DNA of 35,623 nucleotides from Polyangiaceae bacterium (GTDB lineage Bacteria; Myxococcota_A; Polyangia; Polyangiales; Houyiibacteriaceae). Position numbers and translations under genes: made by a program. The stretch's first letter is position 1, and each line of letters opens with the position of its first letter. The notes under the pieces were generated by a model. The model was not told the origin of the DNA, searched no databases, and saw only the letters and a program-made list of their open reading frames with translations. Location: NCBI GenBank assembly GCA_027009115.1, contig JALVDI010000220.1:1-35623 (forward strand), written 5' to 3'. Positions 8,777-17,707 of the stretch are shown here, in pieces.

Positions 8777-9883
8777 ATGCGGCTCGATCTCCTCACGGCG
8801 CTCGTCTTGGCGGGGGCGTGTGCCCAAGGCGGGGGAGGAGGCCCGCCGCCTGGGCGCCGGGATGCCGGAGGCGCCGATGCGCCCGTCGAGGACTGCGTGC
8901 CTGCCTGCATCGCGCCCCAGACCTGTGTGGGGGGCCGCTGCGTTGCACCGGGCACCGACGTCGATATGGACGGGATCGACGCGACGACGGACTGCGACGA
9001 CACGGATCCGACCGTCGGGACCGTCGCCGAGCGCGCATGCAGCTCGGCGTGCGGCGCCGGGGTCGTGCGCTGCGCCAACGGCCGCTGGGACGAGTGCACC
9101 GCGCCGACCTCTTGCGACTGCAACGAGGGCGATCCACCGCGAACGATCCCCTGCGAGCGCTGCGGCACCCAGCGCCAGATCTGCGTCGGAGGCCGCTGGG
9201 TCGACGACGGCGTCTGCATGAGCGGCGAGTGCTCCCCCGGCCAGACGCGTAGCGGCGGCACCTGCGGCATGTGCGGCACCCTCTCGCAGACCTGCCAAAT
9301 GGACTGCACCTGGGGCGGCGACCGCTGCGATGGAGAAGGCGCCTGCATGCCGGGGAGCTTCGACATGGACATGCAGCCTTGCGGCGGGTGCGGCGAAGGC
9401 GTGCAGACGCGGACGCGGAGTTGCAGCGCGAGCTGCACCTGGGGCGAGTGGGGCGCCTGGAGCGCCTGCACCGGCGGCGGCACCACCGAGTGCACCGCGG
9501 GAGAGACGGCGACGGAGTCTCGTGCCTGCGGCAACTGCGGCCTCGGAACGCAGACGCGGACCCGCACCTGCAGCACGGCCTGCGTGTGGAACCCATGGGG
9601 CGCCTGGAGCGCCTGCACCGGCGGCGGCACCTGCGCCCCCGGCGAGACGCGCCCCTGCGCCAACGGGGACTCCTGCGGCGCAGAGGTGTGCTCCGACTCG
9701 TGCACCTGGGGCGGCGGCTGCGTGCCCAACAGCGCCATCGGCTCCGAGTGCCTGCGTATCGCCCCCGGGCAGACGACGGAGGGGACGAACTTCCAGTGTT
9801 GCACCGCCCCCGGTGGCGTCTCCGGTTGGCAGTTCTGCCTGTCGAGCTGCCGCTGGGCCCCTTGCGAAGCACACTCCTGCTAA
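8777..9883 (+). CDS. Cys-rich lipoprotein with thrombospondin-type-1-like modules
   Basis: MRLDLLTALVLAGAC lipobox; repeated CGxCGxGxQTRTRxCSxxCxWxxWGAWSACTGGG; start ATG at 8777 (the track ORF begins too far upstream). Confidence 0.85.
   Translation: MRLDLLTALVLAGACAQGGGGGPPPGRRDAGGADAPVEDCVPACIAPQTCVGGRCVAPGTDVDMDGIDATTDCDDTDPTVGTVAERACSSACGAGVVRCANGRWDECTAPTSCDCNEGDPPRTIPCERCGTQRQICVGGRWVDDGVCMSGECSPGQTRSGGTCGMCGTLSQTCQMDCTWGGDRCDGEGACMPGSFDMDMQPCGGCGEGVQTRTRSCSASCTWGEWGAWSACTGGGTTECTAGETATESRACGNCGLGTQTRTRTCSTACVWNPWGAWSACTGGGTCAPGETRPCANGDSCGAEVCSDSCTWGGGCVPNSAIGSECLRIAPGQTTEGTNFQCCTAPGGVSGWQFCLSSCRWAPCEAHSC
9449..9631. repeat. Exact 36-bp direct repeat (9449-9484 and 9596-9631), 147-bp period, in frame
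   Basis: TGGGGCGCCTGGAGCGCCTGCACCGGCGGCGGCACC occurs twice, encoding WGAWSACTGGGT. Confidence 0.92.
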
Positions 9884-10012
9884 CTACGAGTCCGCCCCAA
9901 TATCTCTGCCCGCGGCCGGGAGCACGCCCTGCGCGGGGTCGCGCTCAAGACTCCTCGAAGTTTCCTCACCCGGCCACGTGACGCGGGGCCAGCCAACGTC
10001 CGGCGCGCCGCC

Positions 10013-10330
10013 CTAAGGACGGAGGCAGCGGACGCCCTCGTAGCGGTCGGCGTAGGTACGGCATGTCTCGGCGTCGACGCCGGCCGAGGTTGTGCACGGC
10101 GCGGGGCTCGAGCTTCAGGCAGGGCGGTGCCTCACCGAGGGGCGCGGCGGTTCTCGCAGGTGGACCACGAGTGGGACGAGCAGACGCCGAAGGGCCGGCG
10201 CTCGTCGACGCCGACACAGGATCCCGCACTCACCGTCCGGGCAGCGACCGCAGGGGCCGCCACAAGAGCGCGGGTCGGGTCGCGGCGGGCTGTCGGGGCC
10301 CGGCCAGGCTGTGCGGGCGGCTTGGTTCCT
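10013..10330 (-). pseudogene. Candidate frameshifted remnant of a Cys-rich secreted protein
   Basis: Reading across minus-strand frames gives RSCGGPCGRCPDGECGILC / CVGVDERRPFGVCSSHSWSTCENRRAP / LGEAPPCLKLEPRAV / PCTTSAGVDAETCRTYADRYEGVRCLRP*. It is protein-like in composition but interrupted by at least two frame changes. Confidence 0.4.
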
Positions 10331-10472
10331 CTTCGGACGCCCGCGGGCCCTGCCGGGTGCACTGCGCCGCGGGGCGCGCCTTCCCCGAGGCAGGCACGCC
10401 GATGCCGTTCCCTTCCGAGCGCCCTGCGTCTACGATGCAGACCCTCGGGAATTCCCCATCGAGGAGGACCGC

Positions 10473-12245
10473 ATGCCTGACACGATCCCCGCTCGCCTCT
10501 TCCACCAAGCCGACATCCGCCCCGACGCGCCGGCCTACTATGTTCGGGAAGGCGGCGTGTGGAAAGCGACGAGTTGGAGCCAGTACGCCGCGCAAGTCAG
10601 CCGGGCGGGCCGAGCGCTCATCGCCCTCGGCCTCGAGCCGGGACAGACGACGACGATCCTCGGGTTCAACCGGCCCGAGTGGTGCATCCTCGACCTGGCG
10701 ACGATGGCCGCCGGCGGCGCCCCAGCGGGCATCTACACTACGTGCTCGCCGGAAGAGGTGCAGTACATCGTCAACCACTCCGAGAGCCCGATCTGTCTCG
10801 TCGAGAACGAAGACCAGTGGAAGAAGATCCTCGCCAAGAAGGGCGAGCACCCCAAGCTCCGGCATGTCATCACCATGGCGGGCACCGGGCCCATCGACGA
10901 CGACCTCGTCATGACCTGGGAGGAGTTCCTCGCGAAGGGCGATGAGGTCGACGAGGCGGCGCTGCGTGAGCGCATGGACGCCCTCGAGCCCGACGGCCTC
11001 GCGACGCTCATTTACACCTCGGGCACCACCGGCCCGCCCAAGGCCGTGATGCTCTCGCACCGCAACCTGGCATGGACCGCGGGCGTCGCCATCGAGGTCG
11101 TCGGCGCCGGCCCGTGCGACTGCTCGCTCTCGTACCTCCCGCTCTCGCACATCGCCGAGCAGATGTTCTCGATGCACGTACCGATCACCGCCGGCGGCTC
11201 GATCTACTTCGCGGAGTCCATCGACAAGGTCCCCGACAACCTCAAGGAGGTTCAGCCGACCGTGTTCTTCGGGGTGCCGCGGATCTGGGAGAAGTTCCAG
11301 GCGGGCATCGCGGGCAAGCTCAAGGAGGCCACGGGCCTGAAGGCGGCCCTCGTCCGCTGGGCCCGCAAGGTCGGCCTGGCGGCGATGAAGGAGCGGGAGG
11401 CGGGGCGCCCGGTCACGGGCATGCTCGCGCTTCAACATCGTCTGGCGGACAAGCTCATCTACTCGAAGCTCAAGCCCGCCGTCGGGCTCGGGCGCGCGCG
11501 TGTGTGCGTCTCCGGCGCCGCGCCCATCGCCGCGGAGGTGCTCGAGTTCTTCGCCGGCTTCGACGTCCTCGTGCTCGAGGTCTACGGCCAGTCCGAAGAC
11601 ACGGGCCCCACGAGCTTCAACCGGCCCGACCACTTCCGCTTCGGGACCGTCGGACCGCCGGTCCCCGGCGTCGAAGTCAAGATCGCCGACGACGACGAGA
11701 TCCTCGTGAAGGGGCCGAACGTCTTCCTCGGCTACTTCAAAGACGAGGCCGCGACCGCCGAGACCCTCGACGAGGACGGGTATCTGCACAGCGGCGACCT
11801 CGGCACCTTTGACGGCGACTTCCTCAAGATCACCGGCCGCAAGAAGGACATCATCATCACCGCCGGGGGCAAGAACATCGCTCCCAGGAACATCGAAGCG
11901 GCGCTGAAGAACCATGAGCTCATCAACGAGGCGGTGGTCATCGGCGACCGGCGGAAGTTCCTCTCGGCGCTGATCACGATCGACCCGGAGGCGGGCAAGG
12001 CTTGGGCCGAAGCGAATGGCGAAGACCCAAGCCGCCTGCACGAGAGCGCCCAGTTGAAAAGCGAGCTGCAGGCGTACATCGACGAGATGAACCAGCAGTT
12101 CGCTCGGGTCGAGCAGATCAAGAAGTTCACGATCCTGCCGCGCAACTTCAGCGTCGAGGAAGGCGAGCTCACACCGACGCTGAAGGTGAAGCGGCGGATC
12201 GTCAACGAGCACTTCGCCGACGAGATCGAGGCCATGTACGCATGA
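10473..12245 (+). CDS. AMP-dependent synthetase / long-chain acyl-CoA ligase
   Basis: ATLIYTSGTTGPPKAVMLSHRNL AMP-binding signature, YLPLSHIAEQM, YGQSEDTGPTS, YLHSGDLGTFDGDFLKITGRKKDIIITAGGKNIAPRNIE. Start ATG at 10473 after GAGGAGGACC. Confidence 0.95.
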   Translation: MPDTIPARLFHQADIRPDAPAYYVREGGVWKATSWSQYAAQVSRAGRALIALGLEPGQTTTILGFNRPEWCILDLATMAAGGAPAGIYTTCSPEEVQYIVNHSESPICLVENEDQWKKILAKKGEHPKLRHVITMAGTGPIDDDLVMTWEEFLAKGDEVDEAALRERMDALEPDGLATLIYTSGTTGPPKAVMLSHRNLAWTAGVAIEVVGAGPCDCSLSYLPLSHIAEQMFSMHVPITAGGSIYFAESIDKVPDNLKEVQPTVFFGVPRIWEKFQAGIAGKLKEATGLKAALVRWARKVGLAAMKEREAGRPVTGMLALQHRLADKLIYSKLKPAVGLGRARVCVSGAAPIAAEVLEFFAGFDVLVLEVYGQSEDTGPTSFNRPDHFRFGTVGPPVPGVEVKIADDDEILVKGPNVFLGYFKDEAATAETLDEDGYLHSGDLGTFDGDFLKITGRKKDIIITAGGKNIAPRNIEAALKNHELINEAVVIGDRRKFLSALITIDPEAGKAWAEANGEDPSRLHESAQLKSELQAYIDEMNQQFARVEQIKKFTILPRNFSVEEGELTPTLKVKRRIVNEHFADEIEAMYA

Positions 12246-13627
12246 CGCGAGGACGGCGAGACGCTGGCGTGGCCCTCGCCGTCCTCGCCGCCCTCGGCGC
12301 TCTCCTCCCTCGGGGGGCGCTCGCGCAGGACACGGCCGTTCAACTCTCCTCCCTCGGCGCTCAGCCCGTGCCATGGTGGCAGCGCCTGCTGTCCTTGGGC
12401 GGCCTCGCCGGAATCGTGGGCCTCTCGTGGCTCCTGTCCTCCAAGCGGCGCGCCTTCCCGACGCGGGTCGTCGCCTGGGGCATCGGGCTGCAGCTCGTCT
12501 TCGGGCTCCTCGTCCTCAAGACGCAGCTCGGTCAAGAGCTCTTCGCGATGCTCAACGAGGGCGTCGTGGGCCTGCTACGCATGACCGAGGAAGGATCGCG
12601 ATTCGTCTTCGGCGAGTACCTCGACATGAAGTTCAGTTTCGCGCTGAACGTGCTGCCGACGATCCTCTTCTTCTCGTCGCTGATGGCGGTGCTCTACCAC
12701 CTTGGCGTCATGCAGCGCATCGTCAACGGCCTCGCGTGGCTCATGCAACGCACGATGGGCACCAGCGGCTCCGAGACTCTGAGCGCGGCGGCCAACATCT
12801 TCGTCGGGCAGACCGAAGCGCCTCTCGTAGTGAGGCCCTACGTGAGCACGATGACTCTCTCGGAGCTCAACGCCGTCATGGTGGGAGGCTTCGCGACGGT
12901 CGCCGGCGGGGTCCTTGCAGCCTACGTCGGGATGTTGCGCGAGCGCTTCCCCGACATCGCCGGCCACCTCATCGCCGCGAGCGTCATGAGCGCGCCCGCG
13001 GCGCTGGTCGTCGCGAAGGTGATGCAGCCCGAGACGGACGCCTCGAAGACCCGCGGCTTCGTCCGCTTCAAGGTCGAACGCGTCGACGCGAACCTCATCG
13101 ACGCCGCCGCCCGCGGCGCGACCGAGGGCCTCCAACTCGCGCTCAACGTGGGCGCGATGCTGCTGGTGTTCCTTGCCCTCGTCGCGCTGATCAACTTCTT
13201 GCTCGGGCTCCCCGTCGATGCGTGGAATATGCTTTTCGAGACCGACTACGAACCTTGGTCCCTCCAGCGAATCCTCGGCCTCGTCTTCGCCCCGGTGGCC
13301 GCGTTGATGGGGGTGCCCTTGGAAGACTGCGGCCAGGTGGGGACGCTCCTTGGCGAGAAGATCGTCCTCAACGAGTTCGTCGCCTACGCCCACCTCGGAG
13401 ACGATCTCGCGTCGGGCGCGTCGACCCTGCACCACCGCAGCGTGGTCATTGCGACCTATGCGTTGTGCGGCTTCGCGAACTTCGGTTCGATCGGGATCCA
13501 GCTCGGAGGCATCGGCGCCATCGCCCCCGAGAGGCGGGGCGATCTCGCGCGCCTGGGCCTGCGGGCGATGATCGGGGGCACCCTCGCCGCCTGCATGACC
13601 GGCACCGTCGCAGGACTCCTCGTGTGA
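12242..13627 (+). CDS. nupC: NupC-family concentrative nucleoside transporter
   Basis: GQTEAPLVVRPYVSTMTLSELNAVMVGGFATVAGGVLAAYV and LGEKIVLNEFVAY typical of CNT; hydrophobic segments throughout. ATGA overlap with the upstream CDS. Confidence 0.93.
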   Translation: MTRGRRDAGVALAVLAALGALLPRGALAQDTAVQLSSLGAQPVPWWQRLLSLGGLAGIVGLSWLLSSKRRAFPTRVVAWGIGLQLVFGLLVLKTQLGQELFAMLNEGVVGLLRMTEEGSRFVFGEYLDMKFSFALNVLPTILFFSSLMAVLYHLGVMQRIVNGLAWLMQRTMGTSGSETLSAAANIFVGQTEAPLVVRPYVSTMTLSELNAVMVGGFATVAGGVLAAYVGMLRERFPDIAGHLIAASVMSAPAALVVAKVMQPETDASKTRGFVRFKVERVDANLIDAAARGATEGLQLALNVGAMLLVFLALVALINFLLGLPVDAWNMLFETDYEPWSLQRILGLVFAPVAALMGVPLEDCGQVGTLLGEKIVLNEFVAYAHLGDDLASGASTLHHRSVVIATYALCGFANFGSIGIQLGGIGAIAPERRGDLARLGLRAMIGGTLAACMTGTVAGLLV

Positions 13628-13713
13628 CGGCTCACCGAGACGCCCGGCCGTCGCGGATCGGCGGAGAACGAAGAGGCGTCCGCATGGAAAAGGAAGCGCA
13701 AAGTCGCCCACCG

Positions 13714-13733
13714 GCACTCTGCTCGCAGAGCGC
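13714..13733. terminator. Candidate small hairpin at a convergent junction
   Basis: GCaCTCTGC-TC-GCAGAGcGC (8 of 9 bp) between nupC (+, ends 13627) and the EAL CDS (-, ends 13739); no T tract. Confidence 0.25.
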
Positions 13734-13738
13734 GGGCG

Positions 13739-14563
13739 TCAACCGCCGGCCGGCCGGGAGCGACGGACCGACGAGGGCGAATGGGGAGGCACGCGAGGCT
13801 TGGGCCGCCCGAAGAGCCACCCCTGACCGTAGTGGACCCCGCAGTCGACCACGACACGTCGCTCGTCTTCGGTCTCGACGCCCTCGGCCACGACCTTGGC
13901 GCCGAGGTCTTCGCACATGCCGACGAGGTGCCGCACCACGATCTGTCGCCGCCGATCCTGGGGCAGACCGGCAACCAACGACTTGTCGAGCTTCACGACG
14001 GACGGCTCGAGATCCACGATGCGGACCATGTTGCTGTAGCCGGCCCCGAAATCGTCGACGACGAGGCGAGCCCCCGTGCGGTCACCGATCTCGCGCAGCG
14101 CACTCCGGCAGAGCTCGAAGTGCTCCATCGCCGAGGCCTCGGTGATCTCCAGGTAGATCTCGCCGTCGTAACTGTTCATGGGATCGTCGGGACGGACGAC
14201 CCATCGGCTGACGAGCTCGGCCGGGTGGATGTTCAGGAAGAGCCGGTGGCCGCGACCGGCATCGGTGGCGAGCAAACGGATCGCCCGCCCGAGGCGTCCC
14301 ATGCATCCCTGCGCCACGGCACTCTGGAGGAAGCTCTCGGGCGAGCCTTCGTGCCAGCGCGCCAAGACCTCGTAGGCGAAGACCTCGTCCCGGCGGAGGC
14401 AGACGATCGGCTGGAAGACGGCGGTCAGATGCAGCGCGACCTGGTGCTCGAAGCGAAGACCGCAGCTCTTCGTCCATCGGATGGGGTGCTCGGAGAGCGG
14501 TGCTGGTCGAGGGCACATGCCCGGAATCAATGCACGGCTCGTTCCACCGACCACAACCGACAA
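13739..14563 (-). CDS. EAL-domain protein, probable c-di-GMP phosphodiesterase
   Basis: FQPIVCLRRDEVFAYEVLARW, LFLNIHPAEL, IYLEITE, LVVDDFGAGYSNM, VVKLDKSLV, KVVAEGVETEDE, YGQGWLFGRP: the catalytic/metal residues appear retained. Exact start uncertain. Confidence 0.92.
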   Translation of the reverse strand: MSVVVGGTSRALIPGMCPRPAPLSEHPIRWTKSCGLRFEHQVALHLTAVFQPIVCLRRDEVFAYEVLARWHEGSPESFLQSAVAQGCMGRLGRAIRLLATDAGRGHRLFLNIHPAELVSRWVVRPDDPMNSYDGEIYLEITEASAMEHFELCRSALREIGDRTGARLVVDDFGAGYSNMVRIVDLEPSVVKLDKSLVAGLPQDRRRQIVVRHLVGMCEDLGAKVVAEGVETEDERRVVVDCGVHYGQGWLFGRPKPRVPPHSPSSVRRSRPAGG

Positions 14564-14644
14564 TGGTGGGGCGAAGGACGAAGCTCGCGTCGCCGCAGAC
14601 GCGCGCCTCGTGGCATCTGCCGCCGCGGCGCGGTCGAATCGTCC

Positions 14645-15208
14645 TCAGCAACGACCCAGGGCCGAGCACGCGGCAAGCAGGCGCTCCCGGACCTGCGGCT
14701 CCAAGCTCGCGAGGCCAGACGCTCGCCCGACCGCCAGCGCCTCCTCCACCGACTTGCCCTGTACGTAGAAGGCGCGGAGCGCCATCAAGGCACCGACCCG
14801 GTTGCTGCTCCCGCAGTGCAAGAGCACATCGCCTTCGGCCGCGAGGGCCTCGGCCAGGGCCGCGTCGAGCTGCCGCGCCTTCTCCTCGGTCAGATCCTCG
14901 GCACCGTGGACGGGGATGCGCACGAAGCGCACGCCCTCGGTCATGAGCGCGTCGGCCTCCCAAGCCTGACCGGGTTCGTCGTCCGCCCTCAAGGAGATCA
15001 CCGTCCGGACGCCCCCGGCGCGCGCCGCATCGAGCTGAGCCGGCGTGGGCTGCCCGGCAGTGATCAGCCGGGGCTGGGGGCGGGCGCCGTTTCGGATCCC
15101 AAAGGTTTCGGCAGATCCATCGGACGCCGTGGTCGCACCGCCAGCACTCGTCGTGCCGGCACCGCAGGCGATCGTGCCGATCGCCAGAGCACAGATCATG
15201 GCTCGCAT
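14645..15208 (-). CDS. Secreted/lipoprotein-like tyrosine-phosphatase-family protein (DUF442/Blh-like)
   Basis: ITAGQPTPAQLDAARAGGVRTVISLR and VLLHCGSSNRVGALMALRAF (C-x4-R loop as in the DUF442/Blh group); N-terminal ALAIGTIAC lipobox. Confidence 0.8.
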   Translation of the reverse strand: MRAMICALAIGTIACGAGTTSAGGATTASDGSAETFGIRNGARPQPRLITAGQPTPAQLDAARAGGVRTVISLRADDEPGQAWEADALMTEGVRFVRIPVHGAEDLTEEKARQLDAALAEALAAEGDVLLHCGSSNRVGALMALRAFYVQGKSVEEALAVGRASGLASLEPQVRERLLAACSALGRC

Positions 15209-15309
15209 GCGCTCCCTGATGCCCGGCTTCGCGAGGGATTGCAAGGGCGGCGAAGGCCCGCCAGCCCCAGGCGACGCAGGTAGACGGAACTGGGTTATAA
15301 GCGAGCGCC

Positions 15310-16758
15310 ATGCGGTTCTTGCATCCCGAGCGCGACCAGAGCCTCGAGCTCGCCCTCGAAGACGTCTTCCTCGTCCCCGACTACTTCGACGGAGTCTCAC
15401 GCCTCGAGGTCGACCTCCGCCCGGACGACTTCGCAGGGAGCTCCCAACCGATCGTCTCGGCGAACATGAACGCCGTCACCGGCAAGCGCATGGCCGAGAC
15501 CATGGCGCGCTACGGGGGCCTCGGCGTCCTGCCGCAAGACATGCACCTGCAGACCGTGGAGCGCATCGTCGCGCACATTCGCGGCGCTCACCCACGCTTC
15601 GACACTGCGCTCACGGTGCGCCCCTCGGCGACGATCCGCGACGTGTTGGGCATCGTCCGCAAGCGCGCTCACGACATGGTGGTCGTCCTCGACGACGAGC
15701 GGCGTCCGGTGGGGATCGTGACCTCCTCGGACCTGCGCGACCGCGATCAGTACACCCCGGTCCACCGGGTCATGTCGACGCAGATGGTGCTGCTCTCCTC
15801 CGAGAGCCGCAACGACGAGGCCTACCGGACCATGCACGAGGCCCGAGTCCGAGCGGCCCCGGTCGTGGCCGAGGATGGCTCCCTCGTCGGCATCCTCGGG
15901 CGCGAGGACGCGGTCCGTCACGAGCTGCTCAGCCCAAGCCTCGACGACGACGGGCACCTGATGGTCGCCGCGGCCATCGGCATCTCCCGCTCGAGCGCAG
16001 AGCGGGCGCGCGCGCTGGTGGAGATGGGGGTCCGGTGCATCGTCGTGGACACCGCCCACGGGCATCAGCGACGGATGCTGGAAGCGCTCGTGGAAGTACG
16101 CGAAGCGGTCGGCGGTCGAGCGACCCTCGTCGCAGGCAACGTCTGCACGAGCGCGGGCACCGCAGCGCTCATCGAGGCGGGCGCCGACATCGTGAAGGTC
16201 AACGTGGGGCCTGGCGCGATGTGCACGACCCGCATGAAGACCGCGGTCGGTCGCCCGAGCTTCACGTCGGTACTGCACTGCGCCGCGACAGCGCACCGGC
16301 TCGGCCGCAAGGTCTGGGCGGACGGGGGCGTCAAGCACCCCCGGGACGTGGCCCTCTACCTCGCTGCCGGGGCCTCGCGGGTGATGGTCGGCACGGCGCT
16401 GGCGGGCACCTACGAGAGCCCCGGGGACATGAAGACCGATCGCGACGGGCGCCTCTACAAAGAGAACTACGGCATGGCGTCCGCGCGAGCGGTCAGCATC
16501 CGCACCGAAGGGGAGGACCCGTTCACGCGCGCCAAGAAGGCGTTCTTCCGGGAGGGCATCAGCACCAGCCGCATCTACCTTCGGCCCGGCTTCGAGAGCG
16601 TGGGAGCCGTCGTCCTCGACATGATCACCGGCGTTCAAAGCGCCATGACCTACGTCGGGGCTACGGACCTTCCGAGCTTCCGCCGCGATGCCGTCGTCGG
16701 TGTGCAGACGCCACACGGCTATGGCGAGGGCACGCCTCACGGCCGCGTGCGTGAGTAA
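15310..16758 (+). CDS. guaB1: GuaB1-type IMPDH/GMP reductase family protein with CBS domains
   Basis: QPIVSANMNAVTGKRMAETMARYGGLGVLPQDM; two CBS-like segments; VKVNVGPGAMCTTRMKTAVGRPSFTSVLHCA; KVWADGGVKHPRDVALYLAAGASRVMVGTALAGTYESPG. Confidence 0.88.
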   Translation: MRFLHPERDQSLELALEDVFLVPDYFDGVSRLEVDLRPDDFAGSSQPIVSANMNAVTGKRMAETMARYGGLGVLPQDMHLQTVERIVAHIRGAHPRFDTALTVRPSATIRDVLGIVRKRAHDMVVVLDDERRPVGIVTSSDLRDRDQYTPVHRVMSTQMVLLSSESRNDEAYRTMHEARVRAAPVVAEDGSLVGILGREDAVRHELLSPSLDDDGHLMVAAAIGISRSSAERARALVEMGVRCIVVDTAHGHQRRMLEALVEVREAVGGRATLVAGNVCTSAGTAALIEAGADIVKVNVGPGAMCTTRMKTAVGRPSFTSVLHCAATAHRLGRKVWADGGVKHPRDVALYLAAGASRVMVGTALAGTYESPGDMKTDRDGRLYKENYGMASARAVSIRTEGEDPFTRAKKAFFREGISTSRIYLRPGFESVGAVVLDMITGVQSAMTYVGATDLPSFRRDAVVGVQTPHGYGEGTPHGRVRE

Positions 16759-16776
16759 GACCCACCGCCAGCAAGC

Positions 16777-16992
16777 TTATCGTGGAACGTCGGAGGGCCA
16801 ACGCACGGGGTGCCGCTGAGGGCAGGGAAACTTCCCCACGACGCGGGGCTCGCCGCCCTCCACTTCGAGGAGCCGGTCGGCGGGCATCCGGAGGCTGACC
16901 ACGCAGCCACACGCCAGCGTCACCGTGGCGTCGATGGCGCCCGGTGCGCACGGTTCCCAGCGATGGAGCGTGAGGGCCGGGTGGGAACTCAT
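16777..16992 (-). CDS. Small Cys/His-containing protein (71 aa), unknown function
   Basis: MSSHPALTLHRWEPCAPGAIDATVTLACGCVVSLRMPADRLLEVEGGEPRVVGKFPCPQRHPVRWPSDVPR; its ATG overlaps the stop of the upstream molybdoenzyme gene (ATGA at 16992-16989). Confidence 0.7.
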   Translation of the reverse strand: MSSHPALTLHRWEPCAPGAIDATVTLACGCVVSLRMPADRLLEVEGGEPRVVGKFPCPQRHPVRWPSDVPR

Positions 16993-17678
16993 GCGTAGCG
17001 ATCGTTTCGCCAGGGGTGCGCGGTGTTCGAGTAACCGCGTTGCTCCCAGAACCCTTTGCGGTCTTCGGTCAGCAGCTCGATCTTCCGGACCCACTTCGCC
17101 CCCTTCCAGGCATAGAGCTGGGGCGTGATCATGCGGACGGGGCCTCCGTGTTCGGCCGGGAGGGGCTCGCCGTAGACGGTGTGGGCGAGGAGCACGTCGG
17201 GCTTCATTGCCTCGACGAGGGGGACGTTGGTCGTGTAGCCGTCGTAACCGTGAACGAAGACATGACGGGCCTCGTCCCGCACGCCCACGTGAGCCATGAG
17301 CTCGGCGAATCGCACCCCACGCCACTCCATGTCCATCTTCGACCAGGTGGTGACGCAGTGGAAATCGCTCACGTCGTCGGTCTGCTCAAGGCCCAGCAAT
17401 TCGTCCCAGCCCAGCACACAGGGACGGTCGCACGCACCCACGACCTCGAGGCGCCACTCGGTGCGAGGGACGGCGGGCTTCACCCCGAGGTCCAACACCG
17501 GCCAGCCCTTCGCGACGACCTGACCGATAGGGAGCTTCGGCATGCCGTGACGGTTGAGCGGACCTGTCCCAAGCGGTGCGGGGTCGCTTCGCCCCGGAGT
17601 CGCCTCCATCTCGGCCTTGAAGCGCTCCCGAAGCCGCATCCGGGCTCGTACGATCCGCTCGCGTTTGGCGTCCGACAT
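16989..17678 (-). CDS. Sulfite-oxidase-type molybdopterin-dependent oxidoreductase (no signal peptide)
   Basis: SDFHCVTTWSKMDMEWRGVRFAELMAHVGV, HGYDGYTTNVPL, LAHTVYGEPLPAEHGGPVRMITPQLYAWKGAKWVRKIEL; HCVTTWS supplies the expected Mo ligand Cys. Confidence 0.92.
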   Translation of the reverse strand: MSDAKRERIVRARMRLRERFKAEMEATPGRSDPAPLGTGPLNRHGMPKLPIGQVVAKGWPVLDLGVKPAVPRTEWRLEVVGACDRPCVLGWDELLGLEQTDDVSDFHCVTTWSKMDMEWRGVRFAELMAHVGVRDEARHVFVHGYDGYTTNVPLVEAMKPDVLLAHTVYGEPLPAEHGGPVRMITPQLYAWKGAKWVRKIELLTEDRKGFWEQRGYSNTAHPWRNDRYA

Positions 17679-17707
17679 GCTCGCCTCAGCATAGCCGAAA
17701 GCCCGAA

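Noticed and set aside
8647-9874. Long minus-strand ORFs opposite the TSR-like lipoprotein
   Set aside because: High-GC antisense shadows; the plus-strand frame has signal peptide, lipobox and domain repeats.
10230-12374. 714-aa minus-strand ORF opposite the acyl-CoA ligase
   Set aside because: Antisense to a confidently identified AMP-binding enzyme; no recognisable domain.
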